64,000 bases of DNA from VAZQ01 sp963721005 (GTDB lineage Bacteria > Pseudomonadota > Alphaproteobacteria > Rhizobiales > Xanthobacteraceae), in assembly GCA_963721005.1 (NCBI GenBank), contig CAVRHR010000004.1, positions 930,001 through 994,000 of the forward strand, in the 5' to 3' direction. Position numbers and translations under genes: made by a program. Below the pieces are notes generated by a model, which saw only the letters and a list, made by a program, of their open reading frames with translations, was not told the DNA's origin and searched no databases. Below are positions 29,323 to 37,264 of the stretch, in pieces; the stretch's first letter is position 1, and each line of letters begins with the position of its first letter.

Positions 29323-30285
29323 ATGCATGTCATTCGCCGCCGCGGATGGGAAATTCCGGAGCATCACGCCACCCCGGAGCATCTGTTCCTCGATCGCCGC
29401 GCCTTCCTGGCGGCGACCGGTGCCGCGATTGCGTTGTCGCCGTCCCTCGCCATGGCGCAACGCGCCGCGGACGTGCCGGATCCGACCACCGACCTCTATC
29501 CGGTCAAGCGCAACGAGAAATTCGTGCTCGATCGTCCCGTCACGGACGAGAAGATCAACACCAACTACAACAATTTCTACGAGTTCGGCACCTCCAAGCA
29601 GATCACCCGCAACGCCCAGGCGCTCAAGCTGCGTCCCTGGACGGTCAAGATCGACGGCATGGTGGAGAAGGCGCAGGAGATCGGCCTCGACGACCTGATC
29701 CGCAAGATGCCGCTGGAGGAGCGGCTCTATCGCCACCGCTGCGTCGAGGCCTGGGGCATGGCGGTCCCATGGTCGGGGTTTCCGCTGGCCAAGCTGGTCG
29801 AGCTGGCGAAGCCCCTGTCCTCGGCGAAATATCTCAGGATGGAGACCTTCCTGGATACCAGCGTGGCGCCGGGGCAGAAGCAGACTTGGTACCCCTGGCC
29901 CTATACGGAGGGCCTGACCATGGCGGAGGCCACCAACGATCTCGCCTTCCTGGTCACCGGCGCCTACGGCAAGCCGGTGTCGAAATCGCAGGGCGCACCG
30001 CTGCGGCTGGCGGTGCCGTGGAAATACGGCTTCAAATCGGTCAAGTCGATCACCCATTTCAGCTTCACCGACCAGCGGCCCAAGACCTATTGGGAGGCGC
30101 TGCAGGCGTCGGAATACGGCTTCTGGGCCAACGTCAATCCGCAGGTACCGCATCCGCGCTGGAGCCAGGCGAGCGAGATGCTGATCGGGGTGGGCGAGCG
30201 GCGTCCGACCCTGCTGTTCAACGGCTACGCGGAGTTCGTCGCCGGCATCTACAAGGGATTGGAGAACGAGCGCTTGTGGGCGTGA
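29323..30285 (+). CDS. msrP: Protein-methionine-sulfoxide reductase catalytic subunit MsrP
   Basis: This periplasmic molybdenum-cofactor enzyme reduces oxidised methionines in envelope proteins. It has 320 residues, with a twin-arginine leader (DRRAFLAATGAAIALSP) ending near AMAQRA. Family hallmarks follow: NNFYEFGTSK, the PWTVKIDG strand, the Mo-ligand Cys in YRHRCVEAWGMAVPWSGFPL, and YTEGLTMAEA with LAVPWKYGFKS. The membrane haem partner MsrQ, usually the next gene, is absent; the following gene is a P-loop kinase. MsrQ may be elsewhere, or another electron donor may be used. GGAGG precedes the start by 8 bases. Confidence 0.93.
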   Translation: MHVIRRRGWEIPEHHATPEHLFLDRRAFLAATGAAIALSPSLAMAQRAADVPDPTTDLYPVKRNEKFVLDRPVTDEKINTNYNNFYEFGTSKQITRNAQALKLRPWTVKIDGMVEKAQEIGLDDLIRKMPLEERLYRHRCVEAWGMAVPWSGFPLAKLVELAKPLSSAKYLRMETFLDTSVAPGQKQTWYPWPYTEGLTMAEATNDLAFLVTGAYGKPVSKSQGAPLRLAVPWKYGFKSVKSITHFSFTDQRPKTYWEALQASEYGFWANVNPQVPHPRWSQASEMLIGVGERRPTLLFNGYAEFVAGIYKGLENERLWA

Positions 30286-30435
30286 GGCGGGTGGCGCTGC
30301 AGGGCTGACCGAAGGCGAGGATCAAGATGCTCGACGATAGTGTCCTGCGTCTACGATGATCAGCCCGCGTAGCCTTTCGTTTCATGGCGGGCGCCCATCC
30401 TCTCCGGCGCCGGAACTGCGGCGCGTGCCGATGCC

Positions 30436-31014
30436 ATGATAGTCCATCTGAACGGTTGGCCGGGCGTGGGCAAGAAGACGATCGGCTCCGTGCTGGCCAG
30501 GAAACTTCGCGCACGGTTCATTCATAATCATTTGTTGCACGATGTCGCCATAGTCCGCGCTGGCCTGGACGGCTCTGATCGATGGCCTTTGTACGAGAAG
30601 GTTCGGGAGGCGGCCTATGCGAGCCTGTGCCGTCGTCCCGTCTCCGAGACGTTCGTGATGACGAATGGGCTGTGCAAGAACATGCCGCGTGAGCTGGAGG
30701 CGTGGCGGCATGTCGTCGACCTTGCCGTCGCTCGCAAGGTTCCCTTGGTCCCGGTGGTCCTCGAAGCCGCGCCCGAGGAGATCGTCCGTCGCGTTCAGAG
30801 CGCTGAGCGGGCAGGCAAGAAATTGACCGACCCGGCCACGCTACGGAACATCCTGGCCGCCGACACGATTCAGCATCCCGCGGTAGCCGAATTGCTGGTT
30901 CTCGACGTGACTGACCTCGAGCCGGAGGACGCCGCGACGCGAATCGAGGCTCATCTCGCTGCCATAAAATCATGTCTGGATCCCGCCAGTCTCGGGCACC
31001 TGCAACTGCGCTGA
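30436..31014 (+). CDS. AAA-type P-loop kinase-like protein
   Basis: The protein has 192 residues. It opens MIVHLNGWPGVGKKTIGS, a Walker A (GxxGxGKK/T) at residues 8-16 with Lys-Lys-Thr, followed by LRARFIHNHLLHD, the usual place for substrate binding in AAA_33 / shikimate-kinase-like small-molecule kinases. A lid region with Arg residues (RRVQSAERAGKKLTD) follows. This points to an ATP-dependent phosphotransferase, possibly for an antibiotic, nucleoside or other metabolite; the substrate is unknown. No strong ribosome-binding site is seen, so the start rests on the P-loop position. It stands alone, 150 bases after msrP. Confidence 0.72.
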   Translation: MIVHLNGWPGVGKKTIGSVLARKLRARFIHNHLLHDVAIVRAGLDGSDRWPLYEKVREAAYASLCRRPVSETFVMTNGLCKNMPRELEAWRHVVDLAVARKVPLVPVVLEAAPEEIVRRVQSAERAGKKLTDPATLRNILAADTIQHPAVAELLVLDVTDLEPEDAATRIEAHLAAIKSCLDPASLGHLQLR

Positions 31015-31129
31015 TCCCGGACAATTTCGTTTTTGCCTCGCCCAGCCAACCTCGGCACAACGCTCTGGCGCGGGCGGCGCGGTAGCGTTTAAGATCAACC
31101 AAAACGTGCCATACGACCGGGAGGAATGG

Positions 31130-32404
31130 ATGCTCAACCGCTCTGAAAGCCGCGCCTTTGCTTTCGCCGCCGCCACGCTCGCAGCGCTCGGGTCCATGCT
31201 GGTCGCTCCGGCGCCCGTCTCGGCGCAATCGGGCGCGCCGATCAGGATCGGCTACAGCATGGCGCTGACCGGCGGGCTCGCCCCCAACGGCAAGTCGGCC
31301 CTGCTGGCGCAGAAGATCTGGGAGCAGGACGTCAACGCCAAGGGCGGGCTCTTGGGGCGTCCCGTCAAGCTCGTCTACTACGACGACAAGAGCGCCCCCG
31401 CCGAGGTGCCTACGATCTACACCAAGCTGCTCGACGTCGACAAAGTCGACCTTTTGATCGGGGCCTATGCGACCGCCCAGCTGGCGCCGGCAATGCCGAT
31501 CGTCATCGCGCGCAAGAAGCTGCTCATCGGCTTGCTCGGCCTCGCGGTCAACAGCGAGTTCGACTACCCGAACTATTTTGCGATGATTCCGTCCGGGCCG
31601 GTTCCCAAGCCGGCCTTCACCAAGGATTTCTTCGCGTTGGCGATGGCGCAGAATCCAAAGCCCCAGACAGTGGCAATCGTGGCGGCCGACCAGGAATTCT
31701 CCAACAACGCATCCGACGGCGCGCGCGATACCGCCAAGGGCCTGGGTCTCAAGATCGTCTATGACAAGACCTATCCGCCCTCCACCACCGATTTCAGCCC
31801 GATCGTGCGCGCCATCCAGGCGACCAATCCGGACTTGGTGGTGGTGTGCTCCTACCCGCCCAACTCGGTCGGTATCGTGCGCGCCGTCAACGAGATCGGC
31901 TTCAAGCCCAAGATGATCGGCGGCGCCATGGTGGGGCTGCAGGCCACCGCCATCAAGACCCAGCTCGGGCCTCTGCTCAACGGTTGGACCAATTACGATT
32001 TCTGGCTGCCGGTGCCGAAGATGCATTTCGCCGGCGTCGACGAGCTGATGAAGACCTATCAATCCAAAGCGCAGGCGGAAGGCGTCGACCCGCTCGGCTA
32101 CTACATGGCACCCTGGGCCTATGCCCAGCTGCAGGTTCTGCAGCAGGCGGTCGAGGCGACCAAAAGTCTCGACGACGCCAAGCTGGCCGAGCACATCCGC
32201 ACCCACACCTTCCAGACCGTGGTCGGTGATGTGAAGTTCGGCGCCAAGGGCGAATGGGCGCAGTCGCGCGTGCTGCAGGTGCAGTTCCAGAACGTGAAAA
32301 GCGGCGATGTGGATCAGTTCCGGGACGTCTCCACCCAGGTGGTGGTGGCGCCGACGGCCGACGAATCCGGCAAGCTGATCTATCCGTACGAGAAGGCGAA
32401 ATGA
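31130..32404 (+). CDS. ABC transporter substrate-binding protein, branched-chain amino acid (HAAT) type
   Basis: The periplasmic binding protein has 424 residues, with a signal peptide ending VSAQS (about residue 33). A type 1 fold of the Peripla_BP_6 family follows: IRIGYSMALTGGLAPNGKSA, then GRPVKLVYYDDKSAP and TVAIVAADQEFSNN. Such receptors serve Liv-type transporters but often bind aromatic acids, amides or other carboxylates rather than leucine. GGGAGG supports ATG 31130 rather than an upstream GTG. No permease is adjacent; the livHMGF operon, which lacks its own receptor, lies 2.4 kb away on the other strand and is a plausible partner. Confidence 0.9.
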   Translation: MLNRSESRAFAFAAATLAALGSMLVAPAPVSAQSGAPIRIGYSMALTGGLAPNGKSALLAQKIWEQDVNAKGGLLGRPVKLVYYDDKSAPAEVPTIYTKLLDVDKVDLLIGAYATAQLAPAMPIVIARKKLLIGLLGLAVNSEFDYPNYFAMIPSGPVPKPAFTKDFFALAMAQNPKPQTVAIVAADQEFSNNASDGARDTAKGLGLKIVYDKTYPPSTTDFSPIVRAIQATNPDLVVVCSYPPNSVGIVRAVNEIGFKPKMIGGAMVGLQATAIKTQLGPLLNGWTNYDFWLPVPKMHFAGVDELMKTYQSKAQAEGVDPLGYYMAPWAYAQLQVLQQAVEATKSLDDAKLAEHIRTHTFQTVVGDVKFGAKGEWAQSRVLQVQFQNVKSGDVDQFRDVSTQVVVAPTADESGKLIYPYEKAK

Positions 32405-32426
32405 GTGTTCGCGGGCGCGGCCGCTT

Positions 32427-32735
32427 CTACACGAAGCGCGGGATCGGTCCGTCCTGCGGAGTGGCGCGGTCCGAGAGGTCGAAGAAGACCTCGTCCAGGT
32501 AGCACCAGCCCCAGCCTTCGGGCGGATCATAGCCCTCGATGATAGGGTGGCGGGTCGCGTGGAAGTGCTTGCTGGCGTGACGGTTGGGCGAGTCGTCGCA
32601 GCAGCCGACCTGCCCGCAGGTCCGGCACAGGCGCAAATGCACCCACGGCGAGCCGATCTTCAGGCACTCCTCGCATCCGCGCGCGCTCGGCCGCACCACC
32701 CGGATGGTGTCGAGGTGACTGCAGGTTTTGGTCAT
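32427..32735 (-). CDS. UBP-type zinc finger protein
   Basis: The protein has 102 residues, almost entirely one ZnF_UBP domain. The Zn-binding pattern is visible as CSHLDTI, GCEECLKIG, LCRTCGQVGCCDDS and HASKHFHATRHPII, with a C-terminal WGWCYLDEVFFDL as in eukaryotic ubiquitin-specific proteases, where the domain binds the ubiquitin C-terminus. Bacteria that carry it have no ubiquitin, so its ligand is unknown. It lies 16 bases downstream of the cNMP/FAD oxidoreductase gene in the same direction and is surely co-transcribed; this pairing recurs in rhizobia, as far as I recall. Confidence 0.88.
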   Translation of the reverse strand: MTKTCSHLDTIRVVRPSARGCEECLKIGSPWVHLRLCRTCGQVGCCDDSPNRHASKHFHATRHPIIEGYDPPEGWGWCYLDEVFFDLSDRATPQDGPIPRFV

Positions 32736-32751
32736 CGGGTCTCCTGGCCAA

Positions 32752-34434
32752 TCATTGCTTTACCGTCACCGCCTGCGTGCCCGAGGCGGACAAGAAGGCG
32801 TGCAGGGCCGCCACCACCTGGGCGCCCTCGCCGACCGCCGCGGCGACCCGCTTGACCGAGCTCGCCCGGACGTCGCCGATGGCGAACACGCCCTGCCGGC
32901 TCGTCTCCAATGGGCGGCGACCGTCGCCGGCGTCCGCGCCGGTCAGCACGAATCCTTTGGGATCGAGCGCCACGCCCGATCCGGACAGCCAATTGGTGTT
33001 CGGCTCCGCCCCGATGAACAGGAACAGGTGGCGAATCGGCCGCCGTATCTCGTCTCCGGTCGGGCCGCGCCAGTGCACCGCCTCGAGCATCCCGTCATGG
33101 CCCTCCAGCCCGCTGATCTGGGCTTGCATCACCACCTCGACATTGGAAAGTCCCCTGATGCGATCGATCAAGTAACGCGACATGCTGGCTTCCAGGCTCG
33201 GCCCGCGTACCAGGAGCCAGACCTTGGCGACCTGGCTCGCCAGATAGACCACGGCTTGGCCGGCCGAGTTGCCGGCCCCCACCAGCGCCACCTCCTGCCC
33301 GGCGCAGAGCTTTCCTTCGAGCGGCGATGCCCAATAATGCACGCTGGTGGACTCGAATGCTTCCAGGTTTGCGACCGGCGGCCGCCGATAGCGCGCGCCG
33401 CCCGCGATCACCACCGCGCGGGCGCTGACCCGCTCGTTGTTGGAGAGCCGCAACGCGAAGCGACCCGCATCGGAGGCGCCCGCGGGCGCGAGCGCGATCA
33501 CCTCGTCCGGGATCGCCATCTCGACCCCGAATTTCTGCGCTTGATTGTAGGCGCGCGCCATCAGGGCGATGCCGGTGATGCCGGTCGGGAAGCCCAGGTA
33601 GTTCTCGATGCGGGCCGAGGCGCCGGCCTGGCCCCCGAACGCGCGACAGTCCAGCACCAGGACCGAGAGCCCTTCCGAGCCGGCGTAGACCGCGGTGGCG
33701 AGGCCGGCCGGTCCGGCGCCCACCACCACGACATCATAAAGTCGGTCGGGATCGATCGACCGCACCAGCCCGATGCAGCGGGCGAGCTCGGTCTCGCTCG
33801 GATTGCGCAGCAGCTGGCCGCCCGGGCACAGCACGATCGGCAGCTGGCCGGGGTCGATATGGAAGCGCTCGACCAGCGCCTTCGCCTCCGGGTCGGTCTC
33901 GGGATTGAGCCGCTGATGCGGATGGCCGTTGCGGCGCAGGAAGCCTTCCAGACGAAGCACGTCGCCGTTCTCGACGCGGCCCACGATCACCGGTCCGCCG
34001 GCCCCGGTCTCCAAGAGGCCCATGCGGCGCAGGATCAGGGCGCGCATGATCCGCTCGCCCAGCTCCGCCTCCGCCACTAGCAAGGCGCGCAGCCGGTCCG
34101 GCCGGATGATCAAGGCTTCCACCGGCTCCTGCGCATACGCGTCCACCAGTACCGGCCGCCCCGCCAGTTGCGCGAGCTCGCCCATGAACTCGCCGATTCC
34201 ATGGGTCACGATCAGGGCGCGGCGGCCTGACTCGTCGTGCTGGGTGATATCGACCTTGCCGGCCAGGATGATGGAGAGGCCGTCGCCGACCTCGCCGACC
34301 TTGGCCAGCGCCTGGCCCGCCGCATAGCGGCGGATCTCGCCGAACCGGCGCACCCGCTCGATCTCCTGATGCTCCAACGTGGGGAACATCTGGTGGCGTC
34401 GTGTCTCGATGATCGATTGCGTGGGCGCGGCCAT
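32752..34434 (-). CDS. FAD oxidoreductase fused to a cyclic-nucleotide-binding domain
   Basis: This 560-residue fusion begins with a cNMP-binding beta-roll (residues about 15-135; AKVGEVGDGLSIILAGKVDI and GIGEFMGELAQLAGRPVLVDA). A linker of about 75 residues follows with a thioredoxin-like flavour (GQLPIVLCPGG), then a thioredoxin-reductase-like FAD/NAD domain: YDVVVVGAGPAGLATAVYAG, ALVGAGNSAGQAV, and GVFAIGDVR. The redox CxxC of true thioredoxin reductases is absent: the equivalent stretch reads GGQAGASARIEN. It may therefore be a signal-gated NAD(P)H-flavin enzyme rather than a disulphide reductase. It is followed by the UBP zinc-finger gene. The effector is unknown. Confidence 0.9.
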   Translation of the reverse strand: MAAPTQSIIETRRHQMFPTLEHQEIERVRRFGEIRRYAAGQALAKVGEVGDGLSIILAGKVDITQHDESGRRALIVTHGIGEFMGELAQLAGRPVLVDAYAQEPVEALIIRPDRLRALLVAEAELGERIMRALILRRMGLLETGAGGPVIVGRVENGDVLRLEGFLRRNGHPHQRLNPETDPEAKALVERFHIDPGQLPIVLCPGGQLLRNPSETELARCIGLVRSIDPDRLYDVVVVGAGPAGLATAVYAGSEGLSVLVLDCRAFGGQAGASARIENYLGFPTGITGIALMARAYNQAQKFGVEMAIPDEVIALAPAGASDAGRFALRLSNNERVSARAVVIAGGARYRRPPVANLEAFESTSVHYWASPLEGKLCAGQEVALVGAGNSAGQAVVYLASQVAKVWLLVRGPSLEASMSRYLIDRIRGLSNVEVVMQAQISGLEGHDGMLEAVHWRGPTGDEIRRPIRHLFLFIGAEPNTNWLSGSGVALDPKGFVLTGADAGDGRRPLETSRQGVFAIGDVRASSVKRVAAAVGEGAQVVAALHAFLSASGTQAVTVKQ

Positions 34435-34602
34435 GGCAGCTCGTGAACCGGAGCGGAAACGAAGATTGTATCACAGTCGGGAGGGCGCGCACGACACGCC
34501 TCACGCGTGCCGCCGCGAATGCCCGATTGCGCTCCGCGAAATTCCGTCCCGGGCGGCCAGATCGCCGGCGGGCTCTCTCTCCTGGGCCACCGCACACGCA
34601 AA

Positions 34603-34628
34603 GGAGCCCGGCCTGCCTGCCGGGCTCC
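34603..34628 (-). terminator. Rho-independent terminator for the 28-residue peptide gene
   Basis: Perfect 10-bp arms GGAGCCCGGC and GCCGGGCTCC flank a 6-base loop. On the minus strand the stem is followed by TTTGCG. It lies 40 bases after the stop of the minus-strand small gene at 34668-34754. Confidence 0.7.
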
Positions 34629-34667
34629 TTGCGCTGGAATCGCCGCTCTCGCTGCAGCGTGACTGCC

Positions 34668-34754
34668 TCAATGATGCATGAAGAGAGCCAGGATTATGAT
34701 GATCGGAAGCGGGACACCGAGAAGCCAGAGCAAAGCGCCTCTGCCAAAGCCCAT
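34668..34754 (-). CDS. 28-residue single-helix membrane peptide
   Basis: GAGGAGA stands 7 bases before an ATG at 34754. The reading frame encodes 28 residues: MGFGRGALLWLLGVP, then a run of four Ile and LALF, ending in MHH. It is a single transmembrane helix with a short basic, Gly-rich N-terminus. Peptides of this size and pattern (GxLLWLLGVPLPIIIxLALF) recur in alphaproteobacterial genomes as unannotated small genes. The strong ribosome-binding site, its own terminator downstream and a location between unrelated operons support a real gene. Its function is unknown; an accessory subunit or membrane-stress peptide is possible. Confidence 0.8.
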   Translation of the reverse strand: MGFGRGALLWLLGVPLPIIIILALFMHH

Positions 34755-34844
34755 CTGAAGTCTCCTCTAAGCCGGTTTTGTCTGGTCACTCAACGCCCAC
34801 GCGGCCGCTGAGTTCCGATTCGCCGGCGCCAATTTTCCTTCAAT

Positions 34845-35576
34845 TCACAGTCCCAGATAGAATTTCTTGATCAGCTCGTTGTTGTTGAGCTCCTGGGCCG
34901 AGCGTCCTTCGAACGCGATCTGGCCGTGCACGATCACGTAGCCGCGGTCGGCGATGCGCAGCGCCTGGGGGAAATTCTGCTCCGCCATCAGCACCGTGAG
35001 CTGGTAGCGCTCCTTGAGCTCCTTGATCTTGTCGATGGTGCGGCTCACCAGCACCGGGGCGAGCCCGACCGATGGCTCGTCGATCAGCAGGATGCGCGGC
35101 GCGCTCATCAGCGCGCGCGCGAGCGCCAGCATCTGCTGCTCGCCGCCGCTCATGCTGCCGGCGAGCTGGCTGCGGCGCTCGGCCAGCCGGGGAAACGCCT
35201 CGAAGCAGAACGCCAGGTTGGATTTGAGCCCGGCGCGCGCCTTCTTGCGGAAGGCGCCGAGCAGCAGATTCTCCCGCACGCTCAGGCGCGGAAACAGCCG
35301 GCGGCCCTCCGGCACCAGCGCGATGCCGAGATCGACGATGTCCTCGGTCGAGCGGCCGACGAGCTCGTGGGTGACGCCGTCGATCTCGGCCGTGATGCGG
35401 CCCGCACACGGCGGCACGATGCCCATGATGCATTTCATCAGCGTGCTCTTGCCGTTGCCGTTGGTGCCGAGCAGCACCACGGTCTCGCCGGCATCGATCT
35501 TCATCGAGACGCGCTCGAGCACGCGCACCGACCCGTAGGCGGCGTCGATGCACTCGATGGCGATGCTATTGGCCAA
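34845..35576 (-). CDS. livF: Branched-chain-type ABC transporter ATPase LivF
   Basis: This 243-residue cytoplasmic ATPase of a HAAT-type importer has Walker A LLGTNGNGKSTLMK, signature MSGGEQQMLALARALM, Walker B ILLIDEPSVGLAP and the switch His region replaced by the usual MAEQN of LivF proteins. It is the last gene of livHMGF, and its start overlaps the livG stop by 11 bases. The operon is read right to left. Substrates of Liv systems include amino acids, amides, urea and aromatic acids. Confidence 0.93.
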   Translation of the reverse strand: MANSIAIECIDAAYGSVRVLERVSMKIDAGETVVLLGTNGNGKSTLMKCIMGIVPPCAGRITAEIDGVTHELVGRSTEDIVDLGIALVPEGRRLFPRLSVRENLLLGAFRKKARAGLKSNLAFCFEAFPRLAERRSQLAGSMSGGEQQMLALARALMSAPRILLIDEPSVGLAPVLVSRTIDKIKELKERYQLTVLMAEQNFPQALRIADRGYVIVHGQIAFEGRSAQELNNNELIKKFYLGL

Positions 35577-36303
35577 GGTAGGCCCTCTCCACCTGCGGAT
35601 CGCGGATCACCTCGTCGGGCGGGCCGTCCGCGATCTTGGCGCCTGAGACCAGCACCACCAGCCGCTGCGAGAACCGCATCACGGCGCGCATGATGTGCTC
35701 GATCAGGATGATGGTGACGCCGCGCTCGTTCAATCGGATCAGCAGCGCCACGATGTCGGCGACCTCGACCTGCGACAGGCCGGCCATGGCTTCGTCGGCG
35801 ATCAGCAGCGTCGGGTCCGCCGCCATGGCGCGGGCGAGCTCGAGCTTGCGCATCTCCACCTGGGTGAGGTCGCGCGGCTGCCGGCCGGCCTTGTCGGCGA
35901 GCCCGACCAACGCCAGCAGATCGGCGCCGCGCGCCGAAAGCTCGGCGGCGGAAAGCCTGCTTCCTGGCCGCGCGTCGATGGCATAGAGCATCGGCACCAG
36001 CAGGTTGTCCGCCACCGAGAGGCTCGCGAACGGACGCGGCAGCTGAAAGCTGCGCGCGATGCCGCGCCGGGTGCGTGCATGGGTCGGCAGCCGGTCGAGG
36101 CGTTCCCCGGCGAACCGCACCGCGCCGCTGTCATGGGCGAGTGTCCCGCAGATGCAATTGACCAGCGTGCTCTTGCCCGACCCGTTAGGCCCGATGAGCC
36201 CGACGCGCTCGCCGCGCGCGACCGTCAGGTCGATGCCGTCGAGCGCGACGAATCCGCCGAAGCGCTTGCCCAGGCCGACGACCTCGAGCAGGGGCTCGCT
36301 CAT
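35566..36303 (-). CDS. livG: Branched-chain-type ABC transporter ATPase LivG
   Basis: The second ATPase of the importer has 245 residues: Walker A GLIGPNGSGKSTLVN, the LivG-typical RRGIARSFQLPRPF segment, signature-region DLTQVEMRKLELARAMA (LTQVE replacing the canonical LSGGQ-like start, as in many LivG branches), Walker B LLIADEAMAGLS, and the H-loop ILIEHIMRAVM. The ATG at 36303 overlaps the livM stop (ATGA), so translation is coupled. The frame stays open upstream into livM, but the family start MSEPLLEV fixes the N-terminus. Confidence 0.92.
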   Translation of the reverse strand: MSEPLLEVVGLGKRFGGFVALDGIDLTVARGERVGLIGPNGSGKSTLVNCICGTLAHDSGAVRFAGERLDRLPTHARTRRGIARSFQLPRPFASLSVADNLLVPMLYAIDARPGSRLSAAELSARGADLLALVGLADKAGRQPRDLTQVEMRKLELARAMAADPTLLIADEAMAGLSQVEVADIVALLIRLNERGVTIILIEHIMRAVMRFSQRLVVLVSGAKIADGPPDEVIRDPQVERAYLGQ

Positions 36304-37253
36304 GGGGCGCCCGTCCGTTTGGCCGGCAAGCGCTGGCGCACCAGCCCGACGATGCCGGTCGGCGCCACGACGACGAAGCCCACGAGCAGCAGCCCGACCG
36401 CCAGCAGGCCGAGCTCGGAGGATATGGTCACGCTCGCCCATTGCTGCAGGCTCGCCACCAGGAGGGCGCCCACCAGCGGTCCGACCCAGCTGGTGGTGCC
36501 GCCGATCATCGGCATGGCGATGGCGTTGACCGCATAGTCGAGAGCGAAGGCGGCCGACGGCTGGACATAGCCGATGTAGTAGGGGAACGGCGCCCCGGCC
36601 ATGCCCATGAAGGCGCCGGAAAGCGTGGTGGCGATAAGCTTGAGGCGAAGCGTCGGCACGCCGGACGCCTCGGCGGCCAGCTCGTCGTCGCGGATGGCGG
36701 CGAAGCCGTAGCCCAGCCGCGAACGCTCGATGGTGCGGGCGGTGACGATCGCCACCACCGCCAGCGCCAGCATGAGCAGAAACAGGTAATGCACGTAATC
36801 GCCGATGAGCCACACGCTTTCAGGCCGGATCACATAGGCGCCGCGGGCGCCCCCGACATAGCTCCAGTTCACCACCAGGGTCTGCAGCACGACCGCGAGC
36901 GCCAAGGTGGCGATGGCGAAGAACGCGCCGCGCAGCCGCAACGCCAGATAGCCCATGCCGAGCCCGGCCAGCCCCGACACCAGGCCGCCGAGCCCCATCA
37001 GCAGCGGAATCGGCAGCGGATAGAGCTTGTGGAAGAACACAGTTGCATAGGCCCCGAGCGCGAAGAAGGCGGCGGAGCCGAAATTCACGTAGCCGGTATA
37101 GCCGCCCAGAATGTTCCAGGCCTGCGCCAGCACGATGTATTGCAGCACCACATAGCCGGCGAAGAACGCATAATCGTTGCCTACGAGGCTGACGGCGCCG
37201 AACACGCCGGCCGCGACTGCGGCGCAGATCAGGAAGAAGATCCAGAAGCGCAC
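36300..37253 (-). CDS. livM: Branched-chain-type ABC transporter permease LivM
   Basis: The inner-membrane permease has 317 residues and about nine hydrophobic segments. LivM features are QAWNILGGYTGYVNFGSAAFF, the RLRGAFFAIATLA loop and the EAA-like GYGFAAIRDDELAAEASGVP that contacts the ATPases. The start is taken as GTG 37253 (VRFWIFF), 11 bases after an AGGA; the frame is open further upstream but enters the livH region. Only 11 bases separate it from livH. A C-terminal APTGIVGLVRQRL segment completes the family pattern. Confidence 0.88.
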   Translation of the reverse strand: MRFWIFFLICAAVAAGVFGAVSLVGNDYAFFAGYVVLQYIVLAQAWNILGGYTGYVNFGSAAFFALGAYATVFFHKLYPLPIPLLMGLGGLVSGLAGLGMGYLALRLRGAFFAIATLALAVVLQTLVVNWSYVGGARGAYVIRPESVWLIGDYVHYLFLLMLALAVVAIVTARTIERSRLGYGFAAIRDDELAAEASGVPTLRLKLIATTLSGAFMGMAGAPFPYYIGYVQPSAAFALDYAVNAIAMPMIGGTTSWVGPLVGALLVASLQQWASVTISSELGLLAVGLLLVGFVVVAPTGIVGLVRQRLPAKRTGAP

Positions 37254-37264
37254 GATCGGCTGTC

